Counted from the first letter of the stretch, positions 7,401-15,049 are shown. The stretch is 15,049 bases of DNA from JBCBSS01 sp039819065 (GCA_039819065.1 JBCBSS010000176.1:1-15049), one strand, 5' to 3'. The notes: generated by a model from the sequence alone, not told the origin. Numbers and translations are program-made.

Positions 7401-9148
7401 TCCTCGTAAGTGCTTTCCAATGGCCTGCGTATTCTAGTTTCTCCTACATTGGCATCCATAAGCAATGAATTGCCTTCGGTGATCTTTAGAATATTGCTGT
7501 TGGTGACAGACTCCGCCACTACATTCTGGTCAGGCCCACTTAACAACTCCCATGGTCCAGACCAACCGTTTTCGGCACCACCATTGGTGCTCACGCCTGC
7601 TCCGGCCGTATAATCGAATTTCTCGAATGCAGGAGTAGGGAGTGTAAATTCTGCCAGATCATCGGGTACCACATCTACGAAATCCAAAGCGAGGTAGATG
7701 TCGTCTATTCTAGAACGGTTATTTCCGTTGCCATTCTTGATACCGATGCCTTGCCACCCGTCATTCAGTGTAGAAACAGCGTATTTAACGGCTTCTTCAC
7801 CTTCTTGAGGCCCGGCTGCAGGGTCGGGGTTGAGCCAGAGCTTAACGGAATCAGGGTCAGAAGTACCATTGGTTTCTACTTTTACTACAAACCAGTGCGC
7901 ACCATCCATTCCGGTCACTACATTATCAGGGGATTTGTTAAATCCTCCGGAGAACTTACCTAAACCAAACTCGAATGGCGTGTCCCATTTACCTACGGCC
8001 AGGAACTGTCCGCCTGGACCACTGGCACCCATAGTTTCACTGTCATTATTGATCAGCATGACATGCATGATGTCATTGCCATCTGCATTTTCGAAATCAG
8101 CCATGAAACTTAACCAGTAAGTGAGGCCGTTATCTTCATAGGTTTGACCTAGTGGTCTTGATAGCCTTGTTTCACCGACTGCACCGTCCATCACCAAAGT
8201 ATTGCCATTGGTGACACGCAGGATGTTGTTGTTAGTGATTTGCTCATTCGCTACGTTCTGCTCGGGTGCCTTGGTCAATTCCCAAGGGCCGCCCCAACCT
8301 TCAGTAGCGTCGCCATTACCTGATATTCCAGCATCAGCGGTGTATTCAAATTGTTCTCTTACAGGCAAGTACTTGTTGATATCAACGGCGGTAGTAGGAA
8401 GAATGTCGTTGTAGCTATTACCAATATAGATGTCGTCTAATGTCCCCGCTGTGGGAGGATCTGTTTCAGAACGTATCAAAATACCGTCAAAACCATCATT
8501 GAGAATACCACCTACGAAAGTGGCATCAGCATCTTCGTCTTGGGGTTCAACAGCAGGGTCAGGATTAACGAACAACCTGAAGGTATCATTGCTACCATCT
8601 CCGGTGAAAGTGATTTTGGCTACTAACCAGTTGGCTTGCTCCGCTGAAACGCCCTGCACTTGGTTGTTGCCAAATGGAGATCCTATGCCCAGGTTACCAT
8701 TAAAAAGACGACCAATCACTATTTTAAGACCATCATTATTTGCGGTCGATCCGGTTTCTGCCGTATTGACCAGCACCAGGTTAGTGACGTTGCCGCCTGA
8801 TTCTGACATTTCCAGGGTGTAGGCTATCCATATGGTTTGACCATTATCAGTGATGGCCGAAGAAAGTGCGCGTTGATAGCGAAAGTTTTCTCCCGCTCCG
8901 GCTACCTGAAAATTCAGCAATGATCCGCTGGCCTTTCCAGTACGAAAGTTTCTAATAGTGTCTTCTGTGACATTTTGCTCAGGACCTAGCAGAAGCTCCC
9001 AGTTAGCACCCCAACCAGTGCCTCCTGAGGCTCCTCCCAGGTTTGAGCCGTTATTATAGTCAAAGTCTTCAGAGGCGATAATCTGTGCTTTCCCCACTTG
9101 CGTGGTAGCTATTACCGCCAAGAATATTATCAATAAATTTCTTATCAT
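4472..9148 (-). CDS. Giant six-module beta-rich protein with T9SS sorting domain
   Basis: A 1558-residue secreted protein. It has a type I signal peptide (1-22, ending VGKAQ) and six tandem modules at about 24-262, 263-505, 506-746, 747-992, 993-1226 and 1227-1454. A type A T9SS C-terminal sorting domain follows (about 1468-1558; YNYPNPFTNATTI, then GNRLPTGIYFYRLV and a basic-hydrophobic end). Each module starts with a [EQ]xFxY box, followed by GWGGPWEL, an aromatic YWxSF strand, HWxVVRI, an acidic NPDPxxxP loop and a closing DDIYLGxSF motif. The pattern resembles LamG/concanavalin-A-like sandwiches, which bind carbohydrate or are structural; no catalytic motif was recognised. Its place directly after susD is where SusE/SusF-type glycan-binding proteins are normally encoded, so a multivalent surface glycan binder is my inference. 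I chose the ATG at 9148, giving a compact signal peptide and a 41-bp gap; an ATG at 9196 would overlap susD by 7 bp and add 16 residues. Confidence 0.85.
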   Translation of the reverse strand: MIRNLLIIFLAVIATTQVGKAQIIASEDFDYNNGSNLGGASGGTGWGANWELLLGPEQNVTEDTIRNFRTGKASGSLLNFQVAGAGENFRYQRALSSAITDNGQTIWIAYTLEMSESGGNVTNLVLVNTAETGSTANNDGLKIVIGRLFNGNLGIGSPFGNNQVQGVSAEQANWLVAKITFTGDGSNDTFRLFVNPDPAVEPQDEDADATFVGGILNDGFDGILIRSETDPPTAGTLDDIYIGNSYNDILPTTAVDINKYLPVREQFEYTADAGISGNGDATEGWGGPWELTKAPEQNVANEQITNNNILRVTNGNTLVMDGAVGETRLSRPLGQTYEDNGLTYWLSFMADFENADGNDIMHVMLINNDSETMGASGPGGQFLAVGKWDTPFEFGLGKFSGGFNKSPDNVVTGMDGAHWFVVKVETNGTSDPDSVKLWLNPDPAAGPQEGEEAVKYAVSTLNDGWQGIGIKNGNGNNRSRIDDIYLALDFVDVVPDDLAEFTLPTPAFEKFDYTAGAGVSTNGGAENGWSGPWELLSGPDQNVVAESVTNSNILKITEGNSLLMDANVGETRIRRPLESTYEDNGLTYWMSFFADFRNADGNGVMNVMLTNDDFGAGGPNGQLLAVGKWNTPFEFGLGKFDGGFDKSPDNVVTGVDGSHWFVVRIETNGTDAVDTVRLYLNPDPDVVPQVGDEDVKYVATRLNGGWNSIGIKNGTDMLLSRIDDIYLGNSFNEVVPGDLIDVAIPDPAFEKFDYTAGNGLEGNGGMENGWAGPWELLAGPSQIVSDQPVTNIEILRETSGNSLAMDANVGESRLNRPLTSTYEDNGLTYWMGFFANFTNADGNGVMNVMLTNETFGAGGPNGQLLAVGKWDTPFEFGLGKFDGGFNKSPENVVTGEDGTHWFVVRIETNGTDAADTIRLYLNPDPGSEPQVGEEDVTYVATRLNNGWNGIGIKNGTDMLLANIDDIYLGTSFSEIVPGDLTNISSLFEAGATYEPFSYTESTDLAGNGDRSEGFGGPWVNSSGDAVSLDAGSIETDFAIFEGNKANVNYTDQPVNYDRPLSGPFMDDGSTIWMSFLIDFEDVQKISTEGQLVLMNGMEEVIGFGRTSGFNRIGFTWSPDVFQFISNTSSDDEHWVVVRIDMSGDANAETIYMWIDPDPTVQPSATRADLVMDENSTQRLAINDGFDGIRIKTSGGTPFQMFVDEIRLGFSFGDVSKLEEEIPADLVAREQFRYDPGDNLENLGGTSSQWGGSWQIAPGGGGEARIDAGSLSATGLSLNTVGEKARLIAEGAGNARFLRPLASPIADDGNGYWLSFLGRVDFAGGVVGQTGFAQDGTDLVIVGKKFNDATISILDRANGGGGTALTDVAVADNNWHVIFVQFSGDEAADSVYLWLNPDPETEPDLASADARMGTTSLNGGFNQIFMRTEGGIAEYFVDEIYFGSSFEAIAPLGEGGDPVTSLEDRINNQFSVYNYPNPFTNATTIQYTLKKPGDVELTIMSLSGKRVLTLLEKDNLPGDHTISWDGRDGAGNRLPTGIYFYRLVQGDAAVTKRMILLNE
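4787..9079 (-). repeat. Six tandem intragenic repeats of about 690-740 bp
   Basis: Approximate limits in transcription order are 9079-8363, 8362-7634, 7633-6911, 6910-6173, 6172-5471 and 5470-4787. Modules 2-4 are very alike at protein level, sharing for instance TYEDNGLTYW, VGKW.TPFEFGLGKF and HWFVV. Modules 1, 5 and 6 are divergent but keep the [EQ]xFxY, NPDP and D[DE]I[YR][LF]G landmarks. Even between modules 3 and 4 many third codon positions differ, so the array is not a very recent duplication. Confidence 0.85.
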
Positions 9149-9189
9149 GATTCGAGATTTAAAGTCATTCAATAAGGTAGTAATAGGCC

Positions 9190-10677
9190 TTACCATCCTA
9201 TATTCTGGTCTAAGCCAAATTGCAGTACCTGATTCGATGGGATGCCCAGGTCAGTTCTGATATTGGTGTAGGCACCTGATAGTACTGTGGTTTTCTCCGA
9301 GATCTCTCGTAAACCATGTGCAGTCATCACATCTACCGCTTCTCCGCGTCTTACCAGATCGAACCAGCGATGGTTCTCGAAGGCTAGTTCTAGTCGACGT
9401 TCTTTGGCTATAGCCGCACTTAAATCTTCGGCTGTCGCGATCACTAACTCGGGGTTAGCTCCGGCATCAGACAATGGAGGTAAACCTGCTCTCAGTCGAA
9501 TGACATTCACAATACCAATAGCGTTCTGATCGAAACCATTAACCTCATTGAGACATTCTGCTAACATCAGTAAAGCGTCCGCATACCTGAACATTTGCCA
9601 GTTAACATCTTGTGCATTCACATCCAGGAATGGGTAATTGTATTTATTGAGGAAAGGAATGCTATCCGTTTCAGTAAGGGAATAATATGCGATGGTCACG
9701 TCCCTTCTGATATCTCCTTCTTCATAGGTTTCGATTAGATCAGTGGTCGGTTGATTTTGACCGGCACGGCTACTGGCTTGTGCACCAAAGTCTAGCAAAT
9801 CCCCGCCACTATTGAAAGGAACGAAGTTTGATAAGAAGTTAGAAGATTGTCCAAGAGCAAACGAATATTGAAGCTCAAATACTGATTCTGCGTGATTCTT
9901 ATTATCAGGGTTGAAAACTGATTCGTAACTATCCAACAATTCATACCCTAGTGTAGTCATCTCTTCCAAGAGCGGAATAGCCTCCGGATATTCCCGGCGA
10001 GCCATGTGCATCTTGGCTTTCAGCATGAGCGCAGCACCTCTGGTTGCCCTTCCAACATTGTCTTCATCCCAGGATACGGGTAATGCATCAATGGCTTGCT
10101 GGGCGTCATTCAGAATGCTGTCGTATACAACATCTATGTTGACTCTTTGCGTGAACTCATCTCCAAGAGATTCGTCCAGTGTTTCGAAGGTGCTGGTAAC
10201 ATAAGGTACACCACCCCAGTTTCTAACCAGGTTGAAATAGAACCACGATCTTAGGAAAAGCGCTTCTCCGCGTCTTTGCTCCTTAACTGTATTACTGCTG
10301 AATCTTACGGCATCGATATTTTCCAATACATAATTTGCCCTTCCTACACCGTTATAGAGGTCATTCCAATAATTGCTGATATTCGGGTTATCGGCAGTCA
10401 TCAAGAACTCATCCAGTGCCTCTTGTAATTGTCCTCCACGATCTTGTGGGTTGAACTGGAAGCTGGAATTATCGGATCGATTTTCTCCAAACCGCCATTG
10501 GCGGCTGGCATTCATAGAACGGTTAAGCCTGTAGATACCGGCTATACCACGCTCAATTTCATTTTCAGTGTCAAAGAAAGTGGCAGGTACAAAACTTGTT
10601 TCTGGCGTTACTTCCAAGAAGTCGTCACAGCCTAACATCATTAATCCTGCAAATATGATTATATATACTCTTTTCAT
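9190..10677 (-). CDS. susD: SusD/RagB-family glycan-binding lipoprotein
   Basis: A 495-residue outer-membrane surface lipoprotein that would capture glycan and form the lid of the SusC transporter. It has a type II signal peptide with lipobox MLGC (Cys16), followed by DD, which fits the acidic lipoprotein export signal for surface display. The family hallmarks are clear: DDFLEVTPE after the lipidated cysteine, GRANYVLENID and EALFLRSWFYFNLVRNWGGV in the TPR-containing N-terminal half. Near the end are FRYADALLMLAECLNEV and ERRLELAFENHRWFDLVRRGE. Length is ordinary for the family. It starts 11 bp after the susC stop, the standard paired arrangement. The gene symbol denotes the family, not proof of starch binding; the ligand is unknown. 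Confidence 0.97.
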   Translation of the reverse strand: MKRVYIIIFAGLMMLGCDDFLEVTPETSFVPATFFDTENEIERGIAGIYRLNRSMNASRQWRFGENRSDNSSFQFNPQDRGGQLQEALDEFLMTADNPNISNYWNDLYNGVGRANYVLENIDAVRFSSNTVKEQRRGEALFLRSWFYFNLVRNWGGVPYVTSTFETLDESLGDEFTQRVNIDVVYDSILNDAQQAIDALPVSWDEDNVGRATRGAALMLKAKMHMARREYPEAIPLLEEMTTLGYELLDSYESVFNPDNKNHAESVFELQYSFALGQSSNFLSNFVPFNSGGDLLDFGAQASSRAGQNQPTTDLIETYEEGDIRRDVTIAYYSLTETDSIPFLNKYNYPFLDVNAQDVNWQMFRYADALLMLAECLNEVNGFDQNAIGIVNVIRLRAGLPPLSDAGANPELVIATAEDLSAAIAKERRLELAFENHRWFDLVRRGEAVDVMTAHGLREISEKTTVLSGAYTNIRTDLGIPSNQVLQFGLDQNIGW

Positions 10678-10688
10678 TTTTCTACAGA

Positions 10689-13600
10689 TTATAAAGTGAC
10701 GTTAATACCTAAAGTGTACACTCTTGGCTGAGGGTAGCTGCCCTGGAATACATTACGCACCAGCGAATTGTCCCCTGTACGTTGCACTTCCGGGTGGCCG
10801 AGTTCGAATTCAGTGAATAGCAGCGCATTCTGGATGCTTACATATACTCTCGCTCTTTCAAATACTTTGTTCGAGAATATGTCTCCGCTGAAGTTGTAGC
10901 CGAAAGTGATGTTTCTAACCAGTAGATAGTCGGCATCGTGGACTGAGTTAGAGCTTGGTATACGCCAAGCAGACGTATTGCCAACGGTGGTCGGTACTGA
11001 TTTTTGGGTTGGGTCATCACCAGGACGATATCTTTCCAGTGCTTCAGTACGCACATTGAATACGCCGTCGAAATTCTGTAGATTCTGCTTGCTAAGGTCA
11101 AATATTTGCTGACCGATCACACCATTCATCAGTATACTCAGGTCGAAATTGCCATAACTGAAGTTATGTCTGATACCGAAGGCGAAATCAGGATGTGGAT
11201 TACCTACGATAACATAATCTTCTAATTGCTCTAATACGCCATCTCCGTCACCATCCAGGTAGCGAATTGATCCAACGTGAGCGCCAGGATACTTAGGCAC
11301 TTCAGGATCGTCAATCTGCTCCTGCGTATATAGTCCTAATATTTGTATTCCTCTATAAAGCCCAACCGGGTCTCCTTCCCTGGTAATGCCGAAAGTGGTT
11401 CCGTTTCCAGCAGGCCCTCTGCCGATTTCCTCGTTGATGAGGTCTTCAACTTCGTTGACATTGCGGGTGAAATTGAGGTTGAAGTCATACTTCAATTTGT
11501 TCACCTCAACCAAACCATTGGTGGATAATTCTATTTCTATTCCTCTATTTCTGATACTTCCAGCATTGCTGATGATATCAGCGAAACCTGTACTTCTAGG
11601 AACCGGAGCCCTGGTAAGGAAGTCCCTCGATAGGGTATTGTATAAATCTACAGAGAGATTGAGTTTATTGGTCAGTAACCCAATGTCGATTCCGAAATCC
11701 CACTGCTCTGTTTCTTCCCATGTGAGTAGCGCATTGGGCACTTGATTTACCACACTACCAGGTGCCTGCTGACCACCAAAAACGTAATCAACAGTATTTA
11801 CTGACCCTAATGCGTCGAAATTACCAATGGCGTTATTTCCACTGATACCATATGCACCTTCGATTTTCAAATCGCTGATGACGTCTGCGAAAGGTAGACC
11901 TGACCAGAAGTTCTCGTCAGAAATACGCCATGCGACACCCAGTGATGGGAAGTTACCGAAGCGCTGCTCTGAACCAAACCTGGATGAGCCGTCACGTCTG
12001 ATGGTAGCCGTGACGAAGTATCGGTTGGCGTAGCTGTAATCAACTCTGGCAAGCAATGATACCAGCGTATTGCTTGTATTGCCACTTCCTCCAGTGAAGT
12101 TGTTGACGTTGTCCTGGGCTACATTACCATTATTAGGCAGAATGAAGTCTTCTTCAATGATGTTTCTGGCATTGATGGAAGTGTTTTCGAAACGCCTGTC
12201 TTCTAACGTGAAACCAACCAATGCATTAATGTAGTGATCCTTTGAGAAGGTATTTTCATAGTTAAGTGTGGTTTCACTCACCCAGTTCCTGCTGGTTTCC
12301 TCTCTCACCTCTGCAGTGGCTACACCTGATCCTTCCGGATTAGGAGTCAAACTTCCACCAGGTAGGATGGAAGGAGTGAAAACATTGCGCTTTCTGTCAT
12401 TGAGACTAAAAGCGAAAGAAGTTTTGGCCGTTAAGTTATTGAGTATATCAAGCTCAATGTAGTTGTTGAAAAGTACATTAGCTGTTCTTCTTCGATCCGT
12501 CCTTAACTCTTGCCTGGCGGCAGGATTAGCGGTGTAGAAAGGTAGGAGTGCTCCTAGGGTGGTAGTAGTCAAGGAACCATCTCCTCTTCTAGGCCTCGCC
12601 GTAGGGTCCACCCATGCCGCGGACAAGACTGATCCAAATACACCAAAACCGCTATTGGCATTGGGATCCGTATCTCCTGCATTATTTATTACCCAAGATG
12701 GAGCCAGGCTTACCCCATACCTTAAACGTTTATTGATGGTGGCATCAATCTTGGCGCGTACGCTATATCGTTCAAAATTAGTATTGAGCAAAACGCCTTC
12801 CTGATTAAAGTAGCCACCAGATATGTTGTACTTCACTTTTTCATTACCACCGCTAATACCGAGGTGATAATTTTGGATGACACCGGTGCGTGTCACTACG
12901 TCGAACCAGTCAGTGCCTTCGCCATATTGCTCTGGATTCCTTAATTCATCAGGTATGTCTTCTTCTGTTGGCTCACGTCCTTGTAAAACAGTGATATCAT
13001 CTTCAACCATCTCTCTCAAGAACTGAGCGAGTTGTTGTCCGTTGAGCACATCGGGTTTTTCATAATCAGGTATTTCCTGAATACCTGCATAGGTCGAGAA
13101 AGTGATTTTAGGCTTGCCTAGCTTCCCCTTTTTAGTGGTGATGATGACTACGCCAGAGGAAGCACGAGATCCATAAATGGCCTTCGCTGAAGCATCCTTC
13201 AAAATACTGATAGACTCAATATCCTCCGGGGATAACCAGTTGAGGTTGAAATTGTCGCCCTGATCGTTTTGATTACCCACAGGGTAGCCATCAATTACGT
13301 ATAAAGGAGCGTTGTTGGCGCCAATGGAAGCGATACCTCTGATCAAAACTTCCGGGCCACCTCCAGGTCGACCGGTTTGCCTTACCTGCACTCCAGCAGC
13401 CTGTCCGGCCAGGACTTGATCTGCACTGGTAAGGGGTAACTCACTGATGGATTTGCTGTCAATCTGTGATACCGCCCCGATCAAGTCGGATTTCTTACGT
13501 TCACCGTAACCGATCACCACGATTTCTCCGAGTGTAGATACATCCGGAGTCAAGACAACATCAAATTTAACTTGCTGCCTGATATTCACTTCCTCAGTCA

Positions 13601-13838
13601 AGTAACCAACAAAGGAGATGACTAATGTGGTAGAAGAGTCTGGAACTGTAAGAATGAAATTACCATCGTAATCACTAATGGTTCCGATGGTTGTACCCTT
13701 CACCAAAATATTCGCCCCGGGTAGTGGCGAATTTGTCTCGTCTCGTACTGTGCCCGATATAGACCGTTGTGCATAGAGGTCTATAGAACAGCTCAATAGT
13801 ACGAAAAGAGAGAACACGAACTGTAGAATTCTCTTCAT
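10689..13838 (-). CDS. susC: SusC/RagA-family TonB-dependent outer-membrane transporter
   Basis: A 1049-residue TonB-dependent importer for oligosaccharides captured by the SusD partner. It has a type I signal peptide (about 1-24, ending LYAQ) and a carboxypeptidase-regulatory-like N-terminal extension (about 26-105; ISGTVRDETNSPLPGANI). A TonB-box/plug start (IVVIGYGERKKSDLIGAVS) and plug domain run to about residue 239, with LYVIDGYPV, SILKDASAKAIYGSR and VVIITTKKGK. A long beta-barrel ends in VYTLGINVTL. Length and order are typical of SusC. I chose the ATG at 13838, which gives a normal signal peptide; an in-frame TTG at 13853 would add five residues. It is the first gene of the locus and follows a ~450-bp non-coding region that should contain its promoter. 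There is no STN (anti-sigma-interacting) domain, so ECF-sigma/anti-sigma control through this protein is not suggested. Confidence 0.97.
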   Translation of the reverse strand: MKRILQFVFSLFVLLSCSIDLYAQRSISGTVRDETNSPLPGANILVKGTTIGTISDYDGNFILTVPDSSTTLVISFVGYLTEEVNIRQQVKFDVVLTPDVSTLGEIVVIGYGERKKSDLIGAVSQIDSKSISELPLTSADQVLAGQAAGVQVRQTGRPGGGPEVLIRGIASIGANNAPLYVIDGYPVGNQNDQGDNFNLNWLSPEDIESISILKDASAKAIYGSRASSGVVIITTKKGKLGKPKITFSTYAGIQEIPDYEKPDVLNGQQLAQFLREMVEDDITVLQGREPTEEDIPDELRNPEQYGEGTDWFDVVTRTGVIQNYHLGISGGNEKVKYNISGGYFNQEGVLLNTNFERYSVRAKIDATINKRLRYGVSLAPSWVINNAGDTDPNANSGFGVFGSVLSAAWVDPTARPRRGDGSLTTTTLGALLPFYTANPAARQELRTDRRRTANVLFNNYIELDILNNLTAKTSFAFSLNDRKRNVFTPSILPGGSLTPNPEGSGVATAEVREETSRNWVSETTLNYENTFSKDHYINALVGFTLEDRRFENTSINARNIIEEDFILPNNGNVAQDNVNNFTGGSGNTSNTLVSLLARVDYSYANRYFVTATIRRDGSSRFGSEQRFGNFPSLGVAWRISDENFWSGLPFADVISDLKIEGAYGISGNNAIGNFDALGSVNTVDYVFGGQQAPGSVVNQVPNALLTWEETEQWDFGIDIGLLTNKLNLSVDLYNTLSRDFLTRAPVPRSTGFADIISNAGSIRNRGIEIELSTNGLVEVNKLKYDFNLNFTRNVNEVEDLINEEIGRGPAGNGTTFGITREGDPVGLYRGIQILGLYTQEQIDDPEVPKYPGAHVGSIRYLDGDGDGVLEQLEDYVIVGNPHPDFAFGIRHNFSYGNFDLSILMNGVIGQQIFDLSKQNLQNFDGVFNVRTEALERYRPGDDPTQKSVPTTVGNTSAWRIPSSNSVHDADYLLVRNITFGYNFSGDIFSNKVFERARVYVSIQNALLFTEFELGHPEVQRTGDNSLVRNVFQGSYPQPRVYTLGINVTL

Positions 13839-14290
13839 AAAATTTAGGGTCAATTAGTTGTATTATCGATGTAAGTTTATCATCGATTCGTTTTCAATCT
13901 AGTAGGCAGGTAAGCTTTAACTATCCTGTAGTGTACCGGACTACATCGTTTGCAGAAGTTAGTTTGGGCCATTTCCAACCAAGTGATCACGAAGGTCTGA
14001 GAATAGTACAGTTTGTAAGAAACTCATCCTAATTTGGACATCATGTGAAATTATTGAAGATGTTTGGACTTTTTGGATCAATCTGATAAGCCTGGGATTG
14101 AAAGGTTTGATTCGTAGATTTTTTTACCAACTGGATTCATTATTTGGTCATTTTGGAATCCTTCTAGTTTATAAAATACCGGCAAATGAAAGGTGGGGTC
14201 AATTTAATACCTAAAGCTGGGTCACTTTTTTGCCCTCGCTGGGGCTGACTCCAACAAGTTTTCACAAGCAAAGGCACAGTGGCTACCTAG
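13839..14290 (-). promoter_or_regulatory. Spacer and leader region upstream of susC
   Basis: This 452-bp stretch holds no convincing gene. Near susC are two small inverted repeats: atcgatg (13865-13871) with catcgat (13881-13887), and tgtagt (13927-13932) with actaca (13940-13945). TTTGGA motifs recur at 14033, 14063, 14072 and 14152. I find no full TAnnTTTG -7 element on the minus strand; a weak TAGATTG lies at 13895-13901. The susC promoter and any operator are expected here by position, but their exact sites cannot be fixed by eye. Confidence 0.45.
14192..14248. repeat. Three phased GGTCA-type motifs
   Basis: The motifs ggtggggtca (14192-14201), gctgggtca (14216-14224) and gctggggctga (14238-14248) end at intervals of 23 and 24 bp. 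They share a G-rich core followed by TCA or TGA. Regularly spaced imperfect repeats of this size occur at the ends of some insertion sequences, IS21-like ones among them, and in multi-site operators. No transposase gene is nearby, so this would be a solitary remnant if it is of IS origin. Confidence 0.4.
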
Positions 14291-15049
14291 TCATAACAGT
14301 TTTGTAATTGCATCTCTGAGCTTTCCGGAGGAAGGTCGGGGGGCCATAGCATCAATTATCTTTCCTTGCCGATCTATTAGTAAGTATCTTGGTATCCCGT
14401 AGACCTGATATGCCTCTCCTATAGGGCTTTGTTGCTCATGATCTTGAGAAAGTACCTGAAATCCAGGGACTGGTCGGTTAGTCAGAAACGCTCTCCACTT
14501 GTCTTCATCCTTGTCTATTGAAACAGCCAAAAACTCAATTTCATCATTGTTTTGAAACGCTTCTTCTATCTCTGACAAATATGGAAATTCTTGAATACAA
14601 GGAACGCACCAAGTAGCCCAAAGGTCTACGTAAACTATTTTCCCCCTCAAATCTTTGGTGCTAAATGCTTTGCCATTGGTCGTGATGCCATAGATAAATG
14701 GGGCGGGTTGGCCAGCCCTCAGGGTAGACCATTTTTCATGTAGAGGTGCTATAGATTGCAGAATTTGTGGGTTGCTATTTTCTCTGAATTCGGCGTACAA
14801 GCTGTCTATTTCAGGAGTTAGACCTGAACGACGTAAATGGAAATCAATATTGTCCGCAATCAAAAACTGTTCTATTGTTTTGGGGTACTTATTATTCTTG
14901 ATATGGTCTTGCATGAATATCGGCATTTGTGAAGCTTCAATACTTTCAGCGCTTTTTGATAAGTCTTTATGAATCAATTGAGTGATTAACTTTAGGTTCA
15001 TTGTGTAAAGCTTTGAACCACGTGCCAATAGTTTTTCATTATAAGGCAT
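14291..15049 (-). CDS. TlpA-like thioredoxin-fold protein, C-terminal part (5' end outside window)
   Basis: The 252 visible residues end in a complete thioredoxin-fold domain (about 112-252). The redox motif is WCVPC (Cys148, Cys151) within VDLWATWCVPC, and the cis-proline is Pro220 in YGIPRYLLID. This is the TlpA/ResA-like group, which reduces or exchanges disulfides in the periplasm. The preceding ~110 residues are helical and resemble the N-terminal extensions common in Bacteroidota TlpA proteins, but carry no signal peptide. The reading frame continues to the window edge, and the ATG at 15049 is probably an internal methionine. It is separated from susC by about 450 bp, so it is probably a neighbour rather than a PUL member. 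Confidence 0.88.
   Translation of the reverse strand: MPYNEKLLARGSKLYTMNLKLITQLIHKDLSKSAESIEASQMPIFMQDHIKNNKYPKTIEQFLIADNIDFHLRRSGLTPEIDSLYAEFRENSNPQILQSIAPLHEKWSTLRAGQPAPFIYGITTNGKAFSTKDLRGKIVYVDLWATWCVPCIQEFPYLSEIEEAFQNNDEIEFLAVSIDKDEDKWRAFLTNRPVPGFQVLSQDHEQQSPIGEAYQVYGIPRYLLIDRQGKIIDAMAPRPSSGKLRDAITKLL

Noticed and set aside
4694..8822. Many plus-strand open frames of 60-130 codons opposite the six-module gene
   Set aside because: They lie antisense to a gene with clear signal peptide, repeats and sorting domain. They reappear at the same phase in each repeat, and their residues show no family pattern.
4787..9079. Tandem repeats as a possible CRISPR or satellite array
   Set aside because: The ~700-bp units are translated, keep frame and conserve protein motifs; no short direct repeats with unique spacers exist.
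9149..9196. ATG at 9196 as the start of the six-module protein
   Set aside because: It would add 16 polar residues before a signal peptide that starts properly at MIRNLL and would overlap the susD stop. It remains possible but is less likely.
13530..13770. A carboxypeptidase-like domain as a separate peptidase
   Set aside because: It is the regulatory-like beta-sandwich normally found at the N-terminus of SusC proteins and has no peptidase active site.
13839..13853. TTG at 13853 as the susC start
   Set aside because: The ATG at 13838 gives a complete signal peptide beginning MKRIL; the longer form only adds MTLNF.
14232..14245. gccc/gggc hairpin as terminator of the TlpA-like gene
   Set aside because: The stem is only 4 bp, and on the minus strand it is followed by an A run, not a T run, so the polarity is wrong.

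Overview
The window reads as part of a Bacteroidota chromosome, probably a Cytophagales- or Flavobacteriia-like free-living polysaccharide degrader. This is inferred from a canonical SusC/SusD pair, a type IX secretion (T9SS) sorting domain, Bacteroidota-style lipoprotein signals and mostly weak ribosome binding sites. No 16S or other taxonomic marker is present, so the genus is left open. Every convincing gene is on the minus strand, so the window is read from right to left.

Layout in transcription order: (1) 15049-14291, the C-terminal part of a TlpA-like thioredoxin cut by the window edge. (2) 14290-13839, about 450 bp without a gene, holding small inverted repeats and three phased GGTCA-type motifs. 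(3) 13838-9190, susC then susD, 11 bp apart. (4) 9148-4472, a very large exported protein made of six tandem ~230-245 residue beta-rich modules and a C-terminal T9SS sorting domain, 41 bp after susD. (5) 4471-3979, a hairpin- and repeat-rich spacer; an open frame runs through part of it and fuses an unlikely ~90-residue extension to the next gene. (6) An alpha/beta-hydrolase esterase, a formylglycine sulfatase lipoprotein and a GH43-type glycosidase, tightly packed (23 bp and 4 bp apart). (7) 277-1, a strong terminator-like hairpin, a second GAAA-loop hairpin and no recognisable gene.

Together items 3-6 form a polysaccharide utilisation locus (PUL) for a substituted, probably sulfated and acylated, glycan. 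SusC/SusD would capture and import oligosaccharides. The six-module protein sits where SusE/SusF-type surface glycan-binding proteins are usually encoded and may replace them as a T9SS-delivered, multivalent binder. The sulfatase and esterase would remove sulfate and acyl groups, and the GH43 enzyme would trim sugar residues. No endo-acting glycanase, sulfatase-maturing enzyme or PUL regulator is encoded here, so the substrate cannot be named and other loci must contribute.

The points most worth a second look are the six-module T9SS protein beside susCD, the GH43 enzyme that appears to carry a discoidin-like domain inserted before its last propeller blade, and the esterase 5' end, which looks like a frameshifted signal peptide preceded by repeat DNA.
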